From Eutreptiella sp. 'Long Island Sound 2002' (taxonomy: Eukaryota > Euglenozoa > Euglenophyceae > Eutreptiales > Eutreptiaceae), in contig OZ038382.1 of assembly GCA_964036045.1 (NCBI GenBank), forward strand, positions 42,548,090 through 42,612,089: a stretch of 64,000 nt of DNA, in the 5' to 3' direction. The position numbers were made by a program, and so were the translations under genes. The stretch's first letter is position 1. Each line of letters begins with the position of its first letter. Positions 9,572-23,424 of this stretch are shown piece after piece. The notes under the pieces are model-generated. The model did not search any database. It was not told the origin of the DNA and was given only the letters and a program-made list of their open reading frames with translations.

Positions 9572-12500
9572 ATGAAGTGTGGTGATACTTGCCGACACAA
9601 TATCTCAAAATTGAATTCGGGACTTTCTGTCAAGTTATTGCAGCTCCCCCTTCAGCGTTCCGGGAAGGCATTAGAAGAAAATTTAGAAGGGGCATGTTCC
9701 ATATTTTTGCAAAAAGGTTTCATTTTGGTACGCCACATTCATTGGATTTTCAGGTTGCTGCGTGGTGGTTGGCTAGGCTGTAGGCGTGCTTTCGTAAAGT
9801 GGCACCTTTCGCCCTACCCGTTGAAGTTTTCGCTCTGGTCCACTGCCACCACACACCCACACTGCCATTGCACCCCCCGCCACCCCCCCGCGCGCGCGCG
9901 CTCGCTCGCCTCGTCTCGTCAAGCCAAGGCATGGCTGGCTTGGCTTGGCATGGTATGGTATGGCTTGGTGTGAGAGCCAGGTGCTTTCATAATGAAGTGT
10001 GGTGATACTTGCCGACACAATATCTCAAAATTGAATTCGGGACTTTCTGTCAAGTTATTGCAGCTCCCCCTTCAGCGTTCCGGGAAGGCATTAGAAGAAA
10101 ATTTAGAAGGGGCATGTTCCATATTTTTGCAAAAAAGTTTCATTTTGGTACGCCACATTTATTGGATTTTCAGGTTGCTGCGTGGTGGTTGGCTAGGCTG
10201 TACGCGTGCTTTCGTAAAGTGGCACCTTTCGCCCTACCCGTTGAAGTTTTCGCTCTGGTCCACTGCCACCACACACCCACACTGCCATAACCCCCCCGCC
10301 ACCCCCGCGCGCGCGCGCGCTCGCTCGCCTCGTCTCGTCAAGCCAAGGCATGGCTGGCTTGGCCTGGCATGGTATGGTATGGCTTGGTGTGAGAGCCAGG
10401 TGCTTTCATAATGAAGTGTGGTGATACTTGCCGACACAATATCTCAAAATTGAATTCGGGACTTTCTGTCAAGTTATTGCAGCTCCCCCTTCAGCGTTCC
10501 GGGAAGGCATTAGAAGAAAATTTAGAAGGGGCATGTTCCATATTTTTGCAAAAAATTTTCATTTTGGTACGCCACATTTATTGGATTTTCAGGTTGCTGC
10601 GTGGTGGTTGGCTAGGCTGTACGCGTGCTTTCGTAAAGTGGCACCTTTCGCCCTACCCGTTGAAGTTTTCGCTCTGGTCCACTGCCACCACACACCCACA
10701 CTGCCATTGCACCCCCCGCCACCCCCCCGCGCGCGCGCGCTCGCTCGCCTCGTCTCGTCAAGCCAAGGCATGGCTGGCTTGGCTTGGCATGGTATGGTAT
10801 GGCTTGGTGTGAGAGCCAGGTGCTTTCATAATGAAGTGTGGTGATACTTGCCGACACAATATCTCAAAATTGAATTCGGGACTTTCTGTCAAGTTATTGC
10901 AGCTCCCCCTTCAGCGTTCCGGGAAGGCATTAGAAGAAAATTTAGAAGGGGCATGTTCCATATTTTTGCAAAAAAGTTTCATTTTGGTACGCCACATTTA
11001 TTGGATTTTCAGGTTGCTGCGTGGTGGTTGGCTAGGCTGTACGCGTGTTTTCGTAAAGTGGCACCTTTCGCCCTACCCGTTGAAGTTTTCGCTCTGGTCC
11101 ACTGCCACCACACACCCACACTGCCATTGCACCCCCCGCCACCCCCGCGCGCGCGCGCGCTCGCTCGCCTCGTCTCGTCAAGCCAAGGCATGGCTGGCTT
11201 GGCTTGGCATGGTATGGTATGGCTTGGTGTGAGAGCCAGGTGCTTTCATAATGAAGTGTGGTGATACTTGCCGACACAATATCTCAAAATTGAATTCGGG
11301 ACTTTCTGTCAAGTTATTGCAGCTCCCCCTTCAGCGTTCCGGGAAGGCATTAGAAGAAAATTTAGAAGGGGCATGTTCCATATTTTTGCAAAAAAGTTTC
11401 ATTTTGGTACGCCACATTTATTGGATTTTCAGGTTGCTGCGTGGTGGTTGGCTAGGCTGTACGCGTGCTTTCGTAAAGTGGCACCTTTCGCCCTACCCGT
11501 TGAAGTTTTTGCTCTGGTCCACTGCCACCACACACCCACACTGCCATTGCACCCCCCGCCACCCCCCCGCGCGCGCGCGCTCGCTCGCCTCGTCTCGTCA
11601 AGCCAAGGCATGGCTGGCTTGGCTTGGCATGGTATGGTATGGCTTGGTGTGAGAGCCAGGTGCTTTCATAATGAAGTGTGGTGATACTTGCCGACACAAT
11701 ATCTCAAAATTGAACTCGGGACTTTCTGTCAAGTTATTGCAGCTCCCCCTTCAGCGTTCCGGGAAGGCATTAGAAGAAAATTTAGAAGGGGCATGTTCCA
11801 TATTTTTGCAAAAAAGTTTCATTTTGGTACGCCACATTTATTGGATTTTCAGGTTGCTGCGTGGTGGTTGGCTAGGCTGTACGCGTGCTTTCGTAAAGTG
11901 GCACCTTTCGCCCTACCCGTTGAAGTTTTCGCTCTGGTCCACTGCCACCACACACCCACACTGCCATTGCACCCCCCGCCACCCCCCCGCGCGCGCGCGC
12001 TCGCTCGCCTCGTCTCGTCAAGCCAAGGCATGGCTGGCTTGGCTTGGCATGGTATGGTATGGCTTGGTGTGAGAGCCAGGTGCTTTCATAATGAAGTGTG
12101 GTGATACTTGCCGCCACAATATCTCAAAATTGAATTCGGGACTTTCTGTCAAGTTATTGCAGCTCCCCCTTCAGCGTTCCGGGAAGGCATTAGAAGAAAA
12201 TTTAGAAGGGGCATGTTCCATATTTTTGCAAAAAAGTTTCATTTTGGTACGCCACATTTATTGGATTTTCAGGTTGCTGCGTGGTGGTTGGCTAGGCTGT
12301 ACGCGTGCTTTCGTAAAGTGGCACCTTTCGCCCTACCCGTTGAAGTTTTCGCTCTGGTCCACTGCCACCACACACCCACACTGCCATTGCACCCCCCGCC
12401 ACCCCCCCGCGCGCGCGCGCTCGCTCGCCTCGTCTCGTCAAGCCAAGGCATGGCTGGCTTGGCTTGGCATGGTATGGTATGGCTTGGTGTGAGAGCCAGG

Positions 12501-13350
12501 TGCTTTCATAATGAAGTGTGGTGATACTTGCCGACACAATATCTCAAAATTGAATTCGGGACTTTCCGTCAAGTTATTGCAGCTCCCCCTTCAGCGTTCC
12601 GGGAAGGCATTAGAAGAAAATTTAGAAGGGGCATGTTCCATATTTTTGCAAAAAAGTTTCATTTTGGGACGCCACATTTATTGGATTTTCAGGTTGCTGC
12701 GTGGTGGTTGGCTAGGCTGTACGCGTGCTTTCGTAAGGTGGCACCTTTCGCCCTACCCGTTGAAGTTTTCGCTCTGGTCCACTGCCACCACACACCCACA
12801 CTGCCATTGCACCCCCCGCCACCCCCGCGCGCGCGCGCGCTCGCTCGCCTCGTCTCGTCAAGCCAAGGCATGGCTGGCTTGGCTTGGCATGGTATGGTAT
12901 GGCTTGGTGTGAGAGCCAGGTGCTTTCATAATGAAGTGTGGTGATACTTGCCGACACAATATCTCAAAATTGAATTCGGGACTTTCTGTCAAGTTATTGC
13001 AGCTCCCCCTTCAGCGTTCCGGGAAGGCATTAGAAGAAAATTTAGAAGGGGCATGTTCCATATTTTTGCAAAAAAGTTTCATTTTGGTACGCCACATTTA
13101 TTGGATTTTCAGGTTGCTGCGTGGTGGTTGGCTAGGCTGTACGCGTGCTTTCGTAAAGTGGCACCTTTCGCCCTACCCGTTGAAGTTTTCGCTCTGGTCC
13201 ACTGCCACCACACACCCACACTGCCATTGCACCCCCCGCCACCCCCGCGCGCGCGCGCGCTCGCTCGCCTCGTCTCGTCAAGCCAAGGCATGGCTGGCTT
13301 GGCTTGGCATGGTATGGTATGGCTTGGTGTGAGAGCCAGGTGCTTTCATA
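9572..13350. repeat. Higher-order repeat A, copy 2 (9 monomers, 3779 bp)
   Basis: Monomers start at 9572, 9992, 10411, 10831, 11251, 11671, 12091, 12511 and 12931. All the marker variants of copy 1 recur in the same order and spacing, including the 419-bp unit (9992). The only difference I found is T at 10556 where copy 1 has G at 6777. The block follows copy 1 directly, as expected from one unequal crossover nine monomers out of register. The next monomer (13351) lacks the markers of 5793 and 9572, so there is no third copy. Confidence 0.95.
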
Positions 13351-16300
13351 ATGAAGTGTGGTGATACTTGCCGACACAATATCTCAAAATTGAATTCGGG
13401 ACTTTCTGTCAAGTTATTGCAGCTCCCCCTTCAGCGTTCCGGGAAGGCATTAGAAGAAAATTTAGAAGGGGCATGTTCCATATTTTTGCAAAAAAGTTTC
13501 ATTTTGGTACGCCACATTTATTGGATTTTCAGGTTGCTGCGTGGTGGTTGGCTAGGCTGTACGCGTGCTTTCGTAAAGTGGCACCTTTCGCCCTACCCGT
13601 TGAAGTTTTCGCTCTGGTCCACTGCCACCACACACCCACACTGCCATTGCACCCCCCGCCACCCCCCCGCGCGCGCGCGCTCGCTCGCCTCGTCTCGTCA
13701 AGCCAAGGCATGGCTGGCTTGGCTTGGCATGGTATGGTATGGCTTGGTGTGAGAGCCAGGTGCTTTCATAATGAAGTGTGGTGATACTTGCCGACACAAT
13801 ATCTCAAAATTGAATTCGGGACTTTCTGTCAAGTTATTGCAGCTCCCCCTTCAGCGTTCCGGGAAGGCATTAGAAGAAAATTTAGAAGGGGCATGTTCCA
13901 TATTTTTGCAAAAAAGTTTCATTTTGGTACGCCACATTTATTGGAGTTTCAGGTTGCTGCGTGGTGGTTGGCTAGGCTGTACGCGTGCTTTCGTAAAGTG
14001 GCACCTTTCGCCCTACCCGTTGAAGTTTTCGCTCTGGTCCACTGCCACCACACACCCACACTGCCATTGCACCCCCCGCCACCCCCGCGCGCGCGCGTGC
14101 CCGCTCGCCTCGTCTCGTCAAGCCAAGGCATGGCTGGCTTGGCTTGGCATGGTATGGTATGGCTTGGTGTGAGAGCCAGGTGCTTTCATAATGAAGTGTG
14201 GTGATACTTGCCGACACAATATCTCAAAATTGAATTCGGGACTTTCTGTCAAGTTATTGCAGCTCCCCCTTCAGCGTTCCGGGAAGGCATTAGAAGAAAA
14301 TTTAGAAGGGGCATGTTCCATATTTTTGCAAAAAAGTTTCATTTTGGTACGCCACATTTATTGGATTTTCAGGTTGCTGCGTGGTGGTTGGCTAGGCTGT
14401 ACGCGTGCTTTCGTAAAGTGGCACCTTTCGCCCTACCCGTTGAAGTTTTCGCTCTGGTCCACTGCCACCACACACCCACACTGCCATTGCACCCCCCGCC
14501 ACCCCCGCGCGCGCGCGCGCTCGCTCGCCTCGTCTCGTCAAGCCAAGGCATGGCTGGCTTGGCTTGGCATGGTATGGTATGGCTTGGTGTGAGAGCCAGG
14601 TGCTTTCATAATGAAGTGTGGTGATACTTGCCGACACAATATCTCAAAATTGAATTCGGGACTTTCTGTCAAGTTATTGCAGCTCCCCCTTCAGCGTTCC
14701 GGGAAGGCATTAGAAGAAAATTTAGAAGGGGCATGTTCCATATTTTTGCAAAAAAGTTTCATTTTGGTACGCCACATTTATTGGATTTTCAGGTTGCTGC
14801 GTGGTGGTTGGCTAGGCTGTACGCGTGCTTTCGTAAAGTGGCACCTTTCGCCCTACCCGTTGAAGTTTTCGCTCTGGTCCACTGCCACCACACACCCACA
14901 CTGCCATTGCACCCCCCGCCACCCCCCCGCGCGCGCGCGCTCGCTCGCCTCGTCTCGTCAAGCCAAGGCATGGCTGGCTTGGCTTGGCATGGTATGGTAT
15001 GGCTTGGTGTGAGAGCCAGGTGCTTTCATAATGAAGTGTGGTGATACTTGCCGACACAATATCTCAAAATTGAATTCGGGACTTTCTGTCAAGTTATTGC
15101 AGCTCCCCCTTCAGCGTTCCGGGAAGGCATTAGAAGAAAATTTCGAAGGGGCATGTTCCATATTTTTGCAAAAAAGTTTCATTTTGGTACGCCACATTTA
15201 TTGGATTTTCAGGTTGCTGCGTGGTGGTTGGCTAGGCTGTACGCGTGCTTTCGTAAAGTGGCACCTTTCGCCCTACCCGTTGAAGTTTTCGCTCTGGTCC
15301 ACTGCCACCACACACCCACACTGCCATTGCACCCCCCGCCACCCCCCCGCGCGCGCGCGCTCGCTCGCCTCGTCTCGTCAAGCCAAGGCATGGCTGGCTT
15401 GGCTTGGCATGGTATGGTATGGCTTGGTGTGAGAGCCAGGTGCTTTCATAATGAAGTGTGGTGATACTTGCCGACACAATATCTCAAAATTGAATTCGGG
15501 ACTTTCTGTCAAGTTATTGCAGCTCCCCCTTCAGCGTTCCGGGAAGGCATTAGAAGAAAATTTAGAAGGGGCATGTTCCATATTTTTGCAAAAAAGTTTC
15601 ATTTTGGGACGCCACATTTATTGGATTTTCAGGTTGCTGCGTGGTGGTTGGCTAGGCTGTACGCGTGCTTTCGTAAAGTGGCACCTTTCGCCCTACCCGT
15701 TGAAGTTTTCGCTCTGGTCCACTGCCACCACACACCCACACTGCCATTGCACCCCCCGCCACCCCCGCGCGCGCGCGCGCTCGCTCGCCTCGTCTCGTCA
15801 AGCCAAGGCATGGCTGGCTTGGCTTGGCATGGTATGGTATGGCTTGGTGTGAGAGCCAGGTGCTTTCATAATGAAGTGTGGTGATACTTGCCGACACAAT
15901 ATCTCAAAATTGAATTCGGGACTTTCTGTCAAGTTATTGCAGCTCCCCCTTCAGTGTTCCGGGAAGGCATTAGAAGAAAATTTAGAAGGGGCATGTTCCA
16001 TATTTTTGCAAAAAAGTTTCATTTTGGTACGCCACATTTATTGGATTTTCAGGTTGCTGCGTGGTGGTTGGCTAGGCTGTACGCGTGCTTTCGTAAAGTG
16101 GCACCTTTCGCCCTACCCGTTGAAGTTTTCTCTCTGGTCCACTGCCACCACACACCCACACTGCCATTGCACCCCCCGCCACCCCCGCGCGCGCGCGCGC
16201 TCGCTCGCCTCGTCTCGTCAAGCCAAGGCATGGCTGGCTTGGCTTGGCATGGTATGGTATGGCTTGGTGTGAGAGCCAGGTGCTTTCATAATGAAGTGTG

Positions 16301-19300
16301 GTGATACTTGCCGACACAATATCTCAAAATTGAATTCGGGACTTTCTGTCAAGTTATTGCAGCTCCCCCTTCAGCGTTCCGGGAAGGCATTAGAAGAAAA
16401 TTTAGAAGGGGCATGTTCCATATTTTTGCAAAAAAGTTTCATTTTGGTACGCCACATTTATTGGATTTTCAGGTTGCTGCGTGGTGGTTGGCTAGGCTGT
16501 ACGCGTGCTTTCGTAAAGTGGCACCTTTCGCCCTACCCGTTGAAGTTTTCGCTCTGGTCCACTGCCACCACACACCCACACTGCCATTGCACCCCCCGCC
16601 ACCCCCGCGCGCGCGCGCTCGCTCGCCTCGTCTCGTCAAGCCAAGGCATGGCTGGCTTGGCTTGGCATGGTATGGTATGGCTTGGTGTGAGAGCCAGGTG
16701 CTTTCATAATGAAGTGTGGTGATACTTGCCGACACAATATCTCAAAATTGAATTCGGGACTTTCTGTCAAGTTATTGCAGCTCCCCCTTCAGCGTTCCGG
16801 GAAGGCATTAGAAGAAAATTTAGAAGGGGCATGTTCCATATTTTTGCAAAAAAGTTTCATTTTGGTACGCCACATTTATTGGATTTTCAGGTTGCTGCGT
16901 GGTGGTTGGCTAGGCTGTACGCGTGCTTTCGTAAAGTGGCACCTTTCGCCCTACCCGTTGAAGTTTTCGCTCTGGTCCACTGCCACCACACACCCACACT
17001 GCCATTGCACCCCCCGCCACCCCCGCGCGCGCGCGCGCTCGCTCGCCTCGTCTCGTCAAGCCAAGGCATGGCTGGCTTGGCTTGGCATGGTATGGTATGG
17101 CTTGGTGTGAGAGCCAGGTGCTTTCATAATGAAGTGTGGTGATACTTGCCGACACAATATCTCAAAATTGAATTCGGGACTTTCTGTCAAGTTATTGCAG
17201 CTCCCCCTTCAGCGTTCCGGGAAGGCATTAGAAGAAAATTTAGAAGGGGCATGTTCCATATTTTTGCAAAAAAGTTTCATTTTGGTACGCCACATTTATT
17301 GGATTTTCAGGTTGCTGCGTGGTGGTTGGCTAGGCTGTACGCGTGCTTTCGTAAAGGGGCACCTTTCGCCCTACCCGTTGAAGTTTTCGCTCTGGTCCAC
17401 TGCCACCACACACCCACACTGCCATTGCACCCCCCGCCACCCCCGCGCGCGCGCGCGCTCGCTCGCCTCGTCTCGTCAAGCCAAGGCATGGCTGGCTTGG
17501 CTTGGCATGGTATGGTATGGCTTGGTGTGAGAGCCAGGTGCTTTCATAATGAAGTGTGGTGATACTTGCCGACACAATATCTCAAAATTGAATTCGGGAC
17601 TTTCTGTCAAGTTATTGCAGCTCCCCCTTCAGCGTTCCGGGAAGGCATTAGAAGAAAATTTAGAAGGGGCATGTTCCATATTTTTGCAAAAAAGTTTCAT
17701 TTTGGTACGCCACATTTATTCGATTTTCAGGTTGCTGCGTGGTGGTTGGCTAGGCTGTACGCGTGCTTTCGTAAAGTGGCACCTTTCGCCCTACCCGTTG
17801 AAGTTTTCGCTCTGGTCCACTGCCACCACACACCCACACTGCCATTGCACCCCCCGCCACCCCCCCGCGCGCGCGCGCTCGCTCGCCTCGTCTCGTCAAG
17901 CCAAGGCATGGCTGGCTTGGCTTGGCATGGTATGGTATGGCTTGGTGTGAGAGCCAGGTGCTTTCATAATGAAGTGTGGTGATACTTGCCGACACAATAT
18001 CTCAAAATTGAATTCGGGACTTTCTGTCAAGTTATTGCAGCTCCCCCTTCAGCGTTCCGGGAAGGCATTAGAAGAAAATTTAGAAGGGGCATGTTCCATA
18101 TTTTTGCAAAAAAGTTTCATTTTGGTACGCCACATTTATTGGATTTTCAGGTTGCTGCGTGGTGGTTGGCTAGGCTGTACGCGTGCTTTCGTAAAGTGGC
18201 ACCTTTCGCCCTACCCGTTGAAGTTTTCGCTCTGGTCCACTGCCACCACACACCCACACTGCCATTGCACCCCCCGCCACCCCCGCGCGCGCGCGCTCGC
18301 TCGCCTCGTCTCGTCAAGCCAAGGCATGGCTGGCTTGGCTTGGCATGGTATGGTATGGCTTGGTGTGAGAGCCAGGTGCTTTCATAATGAAGTGTGGTGA
18401 TACTTGCCGACACAATATCTCAAAATTGAATTGGGGACTTTCTGTCAAGTTATTGCAGCTCCCCCTTCAGCGTTCCGGGAAGGCATTAGAAGAAAATTTA
18501 GAAGGGGCATGTTCCATATTTTTGCAAAAAAGTTTCATTTTGGTACGCCACATTTATTGGATTTTCAGGTTGCTGCGTGGTGGTTGGCTAGGCTGTACGC
18601 GTGCTTTCGTAAAGTGGCACCTTTCGCCCTACCCGTTGAAGTTTTCGCTCTGGTCCACTGCCACCACACACCCACACTGCCATTGCACCCCCCGCCACCC
18701 CCGCGCGCGCGCGCGCTCGCTCGCCTCGTCTCGTCAAGCCAAGGCATGGCTGGCTTGGCTTGGCATGGTATGGTATGGCTTGGTGTGAGAGCCAGGTGCT
18801 TTCATAATGAAGTGTGGTGATACTTGCCGACACAATATCTCAAAATTGAATTCGGGACTTTCTGTCAAGTTATTGCAGCTCCCCCTTCAGCGTTCCGGGA
18901 AGGCATTAGAAGAAAATTTAGAAGGGGCATGTTCCATATTTTTGCAAAAAAGTTTCATTTTGGTACGCCACATTTATTGGATTTTCAGGTTGCTGCGTGG
19001 TGGTTGGCTAGGCTGTACGCGTGCTTTCGTAAAGTGGCACCTTTCGCCCTACCCGTTGAAGTTTTCGCTCTGGTCCACTGCCACCACACACCCACACTGC
19101 CATTGCACCCCCCGCCACCCCCGCGCGCGCGCGCGCTCGCTCGCCTCGTCTCGTCAAGCCAAGGCATGGCTGGCTTGGCTTGGCATGGTATGGTATGGCT
19201 TGGTGTGAGAGCCAGGTGCTTTCATAATGAAGTGTGGTGATACTTGCCGACACAATATCTCAAAATTGAATTCGGGACTTTCTGTCAAGTTATTGCAGCT

Positions 19301-22164
19301 CCCCCTTCAGCGTTCCGGGAAGGCATTAGAAGAAAATTTAGAAGGGGCATGTTCCATATTTTTGCAAAAAAGTTTCATTTTGGTACGCCACATTTATTGG
19401 ATTTTCAGGTTGCTGCGTGGTGGTTGGCTAGGCTGTACGCGTGCTTTCGTAAAGTGGCACCTTTCGCCCTACCCGTAGAAGTTTTCGCTCTGGTCCACTG
19501 CCACCACACACCCACACTGCCATTGCACCCCCCGCCACCCCCGCGCGCGCGCGCGCTCGCTCGCCTCGTCTCGTCAAGCCAAGGCATGGCTGGCTTGGCT
19601 TGGCATGGTATGGTATGGCTTGGTGTGAGAGCCAGGTGCTTTCATAATGAAGTGTGGTGATACTTGCCGACACAATATCTCAAAATTGAATTCGGGACTT
19701 TCTGTCAAGTTATTGCAGCTCCCCCTTCAGCGTTCCGGGAAGGCATTAGAAGAAAATTTAGAAGGGGCATGTTCCATATTTTTGCAAAAAAGTTTCATTT
19801 TGGTACGCCACATTTATTGGATTTTCAGGTTGCTGCGTGGTGGTTGGCTAGGCTGTACGCGTGCTTTCGTAAAGTGGCACCTTTCGCCCTACCCGTTGAA
19901 GTTTTCGCTCTGGTCCACTGCCACCACACACCCACACTGCCATTGCACCCCCCGCCACCCCCGCGCGCGCGCGCGCTCGCTCGCCTCGTCTCGTCAAGCC
20001 AAGGCATGGCTGGCTTGGCTTGGCATGGTATGGTATGGCTTGGTGTGAGAGCCAGGTGCTTTCATAATGACCTGTGGTGATACTTGCCGACACAATATCT
20101 CAAAATTGAATTCGGGACTTTCTGTCAAGTTATTGCAGCCCCCCCTTCAGCGTTCCGGGAAGGCATTAGAAGAAAATTTAGAAGGGGCATGTTCCATATT
20201 TTTGCAAAAAAGTTTCATTTTGGTACGCCACATTTATTGGATTTTCAGGTTGCTGCGTGGTGGTTGGCTAGGCTGTACGCGTGCTTTCGTAAAGTGGCAC
20301 CTTTCGCCCTACCCGTTGAAGTTTTCGCTCTGGTCCACTGCCACCACACACCCACACTGCCATTGCACCCCCCGCCAGCCCCCCCCGCGCGCGCGCTCGC
20401 TCGCCTCGTCTCGTCAAGCCAAGGCATGGCTGGCTTGGCTTGGCATGGTATGGTATGGCTTGGTGTGAGAGCCAGGTGCTTTCATAATGAAGTGTGGTGA
20501 TACTTGCCGACACAATATCTCAAAATTGAATTCGGGACTTTCTGTCAAGTTATTGCAGCTCCCCCTTCAGCGTTCCGGGAAGGCATTAGAAGAAAATTTA
20601 GAAGGGGCATGTTCCATATTTTTGCAAAAAAGTTTCATTTTGGTACGCCACATTTATTGGATTTTCAGGTTGCTGCGTGGTGGTTGGCTAGGCTGTACGC
20701 GTGCTTTCGTAAAGTGGCACCTTTCGCCCTACCCGTTGAAGTTTTCGCTCTGGTCCACTGCCACCACACACCCACACTGCCATTGCACCCCCCGCCACCC
20801 CCGCGCGCGCGCGCTCGCTCGCCTCGTCTCGTCAAGCCAAGGCATGGCTGGCTTGGCTTGGCATGGTATGGTATGGCTTGGTGTGAGAGCCAGGTGCTTT
20901 CATAATGAAGTGTGGTGATACTTGCCGACACAATATCTCAAAATTGAATTCGGGACTTTCTGTCAAGTTATTGCAGCTCCCCCTTCAGCGTTCCGGGAAG
21001 GCATTAGAAGAAAATTTAGAAGGGGCATGTTCCATATTTTTGCAAAAAAGTTTCATTTTGGTACGCCACATTTATTGGATTTTCAGGTTGCTGCGTGGTG
21101 GTTGGCTAGGCTGTACGCGTGCTTTCGTAAAGTGGCACCTTTCGCCCTACCCGTTGAAGTTTTCGCTCTGGTCCACTGCCACCACACACCCACACTGCCA
21201 TTGCACCCCCCGCCACCCCCGCGCGCGCGCGCGCGCTCGCTCGCCTCGTCTCGTCAAGCCAAGGCATGGCTGGCTTGGCTTGGCATGGTATGGTATGGCT
21301 TGGTGTGAGAGCCAGGTGCTTTCATAATGAAGTGTGGTGATACTTGCCGACACAATATCTCAAAATTGAATTCGGGACTTTCTGTCAAGTTATTGCAGCT
21401 CCCCCTTCAGCGTTCCGGGAAGGCATTAGAAGAAAATTTCGAAGGGGCATGTTCCATATTTTTGCAAAAAAGTTTCATTTTGGTACGCCACATTTATTGG
21501 ATTTTCAGGTTGCTGCGTGGTGGTTGGCTAGGCTGTACGCGTGCTTTCGTAAAGTGGCACCTTTCGCCCTACCCGTTGAAGTTTTCGCTTTGGTCCACTG
21601 CCACCACACACCCACACTGCCATTGCACCCCCCGCCACCCCCGCGCGCGCGCGCTCGCTCGCCTCGTCTCGTCAAGCCAAGGCATGGCTGGCTTGGCTTG
21701 GCATGGTATGGTATGGCTTGGTGTGAGAGCCAGGTGCTTTCATAATGAAGTGTGGTGATACTTGCGGACACAATATCTCAAAATTGAATTCGGGACTTTC
21801 TGTCAAGTTATTGCAGCTCCCCCTTCAGCGTTCCGGGAAGGCATTAGAAGAAAATTTAGAAGGGGCATGTTCCATATTTTTGCAAAAAAGTTTCATTTTG
21901 GTACGCCACATTTATTGGATTTTCAGGTTGCTGCGTGGTGGTTGGCTAGGCTGTACGCGTGCTTTCGTAAAGTGGCACCTTTCGCCCTACCCGTTGAAGT
22001 TTTCGCTCTGGTCCACTGCCACCACACACCCACACTGCCATTGCACCCCCCGCCACCCCCGCGCGGGCGCGCGCTCGCTCGCCTCGTCTCGTCAAGCCAA
22101 GGCATGGCTGGCTTGGCTTGGCATGGTATGGTATGGCTTGGTGTGAGAGCCAGGTGCTTTCATA
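13351..22164. repeat. Satellite block 2: twenty-one ordinary monomers
   Basis: Starts: 13351, 13771, 14191, 14611, 15031, 15451, 15871, 16291, 16709, 17129, 17549, 17969, 18387, 18807, 19227, 19647, 20067, 20487, 20905, 21327, 21745. Private or shared variants: 13771 has 'ggagtttc' and 'gtgcccgctc'; 15031 and 21327 share 'tttcgaagg'; 15451 shares 'ttgggacg' with 8732 and 12511; 15871 has 'cagtgttcc'; 17129 has 'aaaggggc'; 17549 has 'ttattcgat'; 18387 lost EcoRI; 19227 has 'cccgtagaag'; 20067 has 'atgacctgtg' and an enlarged C run; 21745 has 'cttgcggac' and 'gcgcgggcgc'. The 422-bp copy at 20905 has eight GC units. No clear higher-order period. Confidence 0.93.
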
Positions 22165-23424
22165 ATGAAGTGTGGTGATACTTGCCGACACAATATCTCA
22201 AAATTGAATTCGGGACTTTCTGTCAAGTTATTGCAGCTCCCCCTTCAGCGTTCCGGGAAGGCATTAGAAGAAAATTTAGAAGGGGCATGTTCCATATTTT
22301 TGCAAAAAAGTTTCATTTTGGTACGCCACATTTATTGGATTTTCAGGTTGCTGCGTGGTGGTTGGCTAGGCTGTACGCGTGCTTTCGTAAAGTGGCACCT
22401 TTCGCCCTACCCGTTGAAGTTTTCGCTCTGGTCCACTGCCACCACACACCCACACTGCCATTGCACCCCCCGCCACCCCCGCGCGCGGGCACGCTCGCTC
22501 GCCTCGTCTCGTCAAGCCAAGGCATGGCTGGCTTGGCTTGGCATGGTATGTTATGGCTTGGTGTGAGAGCCAGGTGCTTTCATAATGAAGTGTGGTGATA
22601 CTTGCCGACACAATATCTCAAAATTGAATTCGGGACTTTCTGTCAAGTTATTGCAGCTCCCCCTTCAGCGTTCCGGGAAGGCATTAGAAGAAAATTTAGA
22701 AGGGGCATGTTCCATATTTTTGCAAAAAAGTTTCATTTTGGTACGCCACATTTATTGGATTTTCAGGTTGCTGCGTGGTGGTTGGCTAGGCTGTACGCGT
22801 GCTTTCGTAAAGTGGCACCTTTCGCCCTACCCGTTGAAGTTTCCGCTCTGGTCCACTGCCACCACACACCCACACTGCCATTGCACCCCCCGCCACCCCC
22901 GCGCGCGGGCACGCTCGCTCGACTCGTCTCGTCAAGCCAAGGCATGGCTGGCTTGGCTTGGCATGATATGTTATGGCTTGGTGTGAGAGCCAGGTGCTTT
23001 CATAATGAAGTGTGGTGATACTTGCCGACACAATATCTCAAAATTGAATTCGGGACTTTCTGTCAAGTTATTGCAGCTCCCCCTTCAGCGTTCCGGGAAG
23101 GCATTAGAAGAAAATTTAGAAGGGGCATGTTCCATATTTTTGCAAAAAAGTTTCATTTTGGTACGCCACATTTATTGGATTTTCAGGTTGCTGCGTGGTG
23201 GTTGGCTAGGCTGTACGCGTGCTTTCGTAAAGTGGCACCTTTCGCCCTACCCGTTGAAGTTTCCGCTCTGGTCCACTGCCACCACACACCCACACTGCCA
23301 TTGCACCCCCCGCCACCCCCGCGCGCGCGCGCGCTCGCTCGCCTCGTCTCGTCAAGCCAAGGCATGGCTGGCTTGGCTTGGCATGGTATGGTATGGCTTG
23401 GTGTGAGAGCCAGGTGCTTTCATA
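22165..23424. repeat. Patch of three neighbouring monomers sharing variants
   Basis: The copies at 22165 and 22585 share an interrupted CG tract ('gcgcgcgggcacgctc') and 'tatgttatgg' in the pentamer region. The copies at 22585 and 23005 share 'gtttccgctc'. The copy at 21745, just before, has a different G insertion in the same tract. The stepped overlap of shared changes between neighbours is what short-range conversion or crossover between adjacent units leaves behind. The copy at 22585 also has 'gctcgactcg' and 'catgatatg'. Confidence 0.85.
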
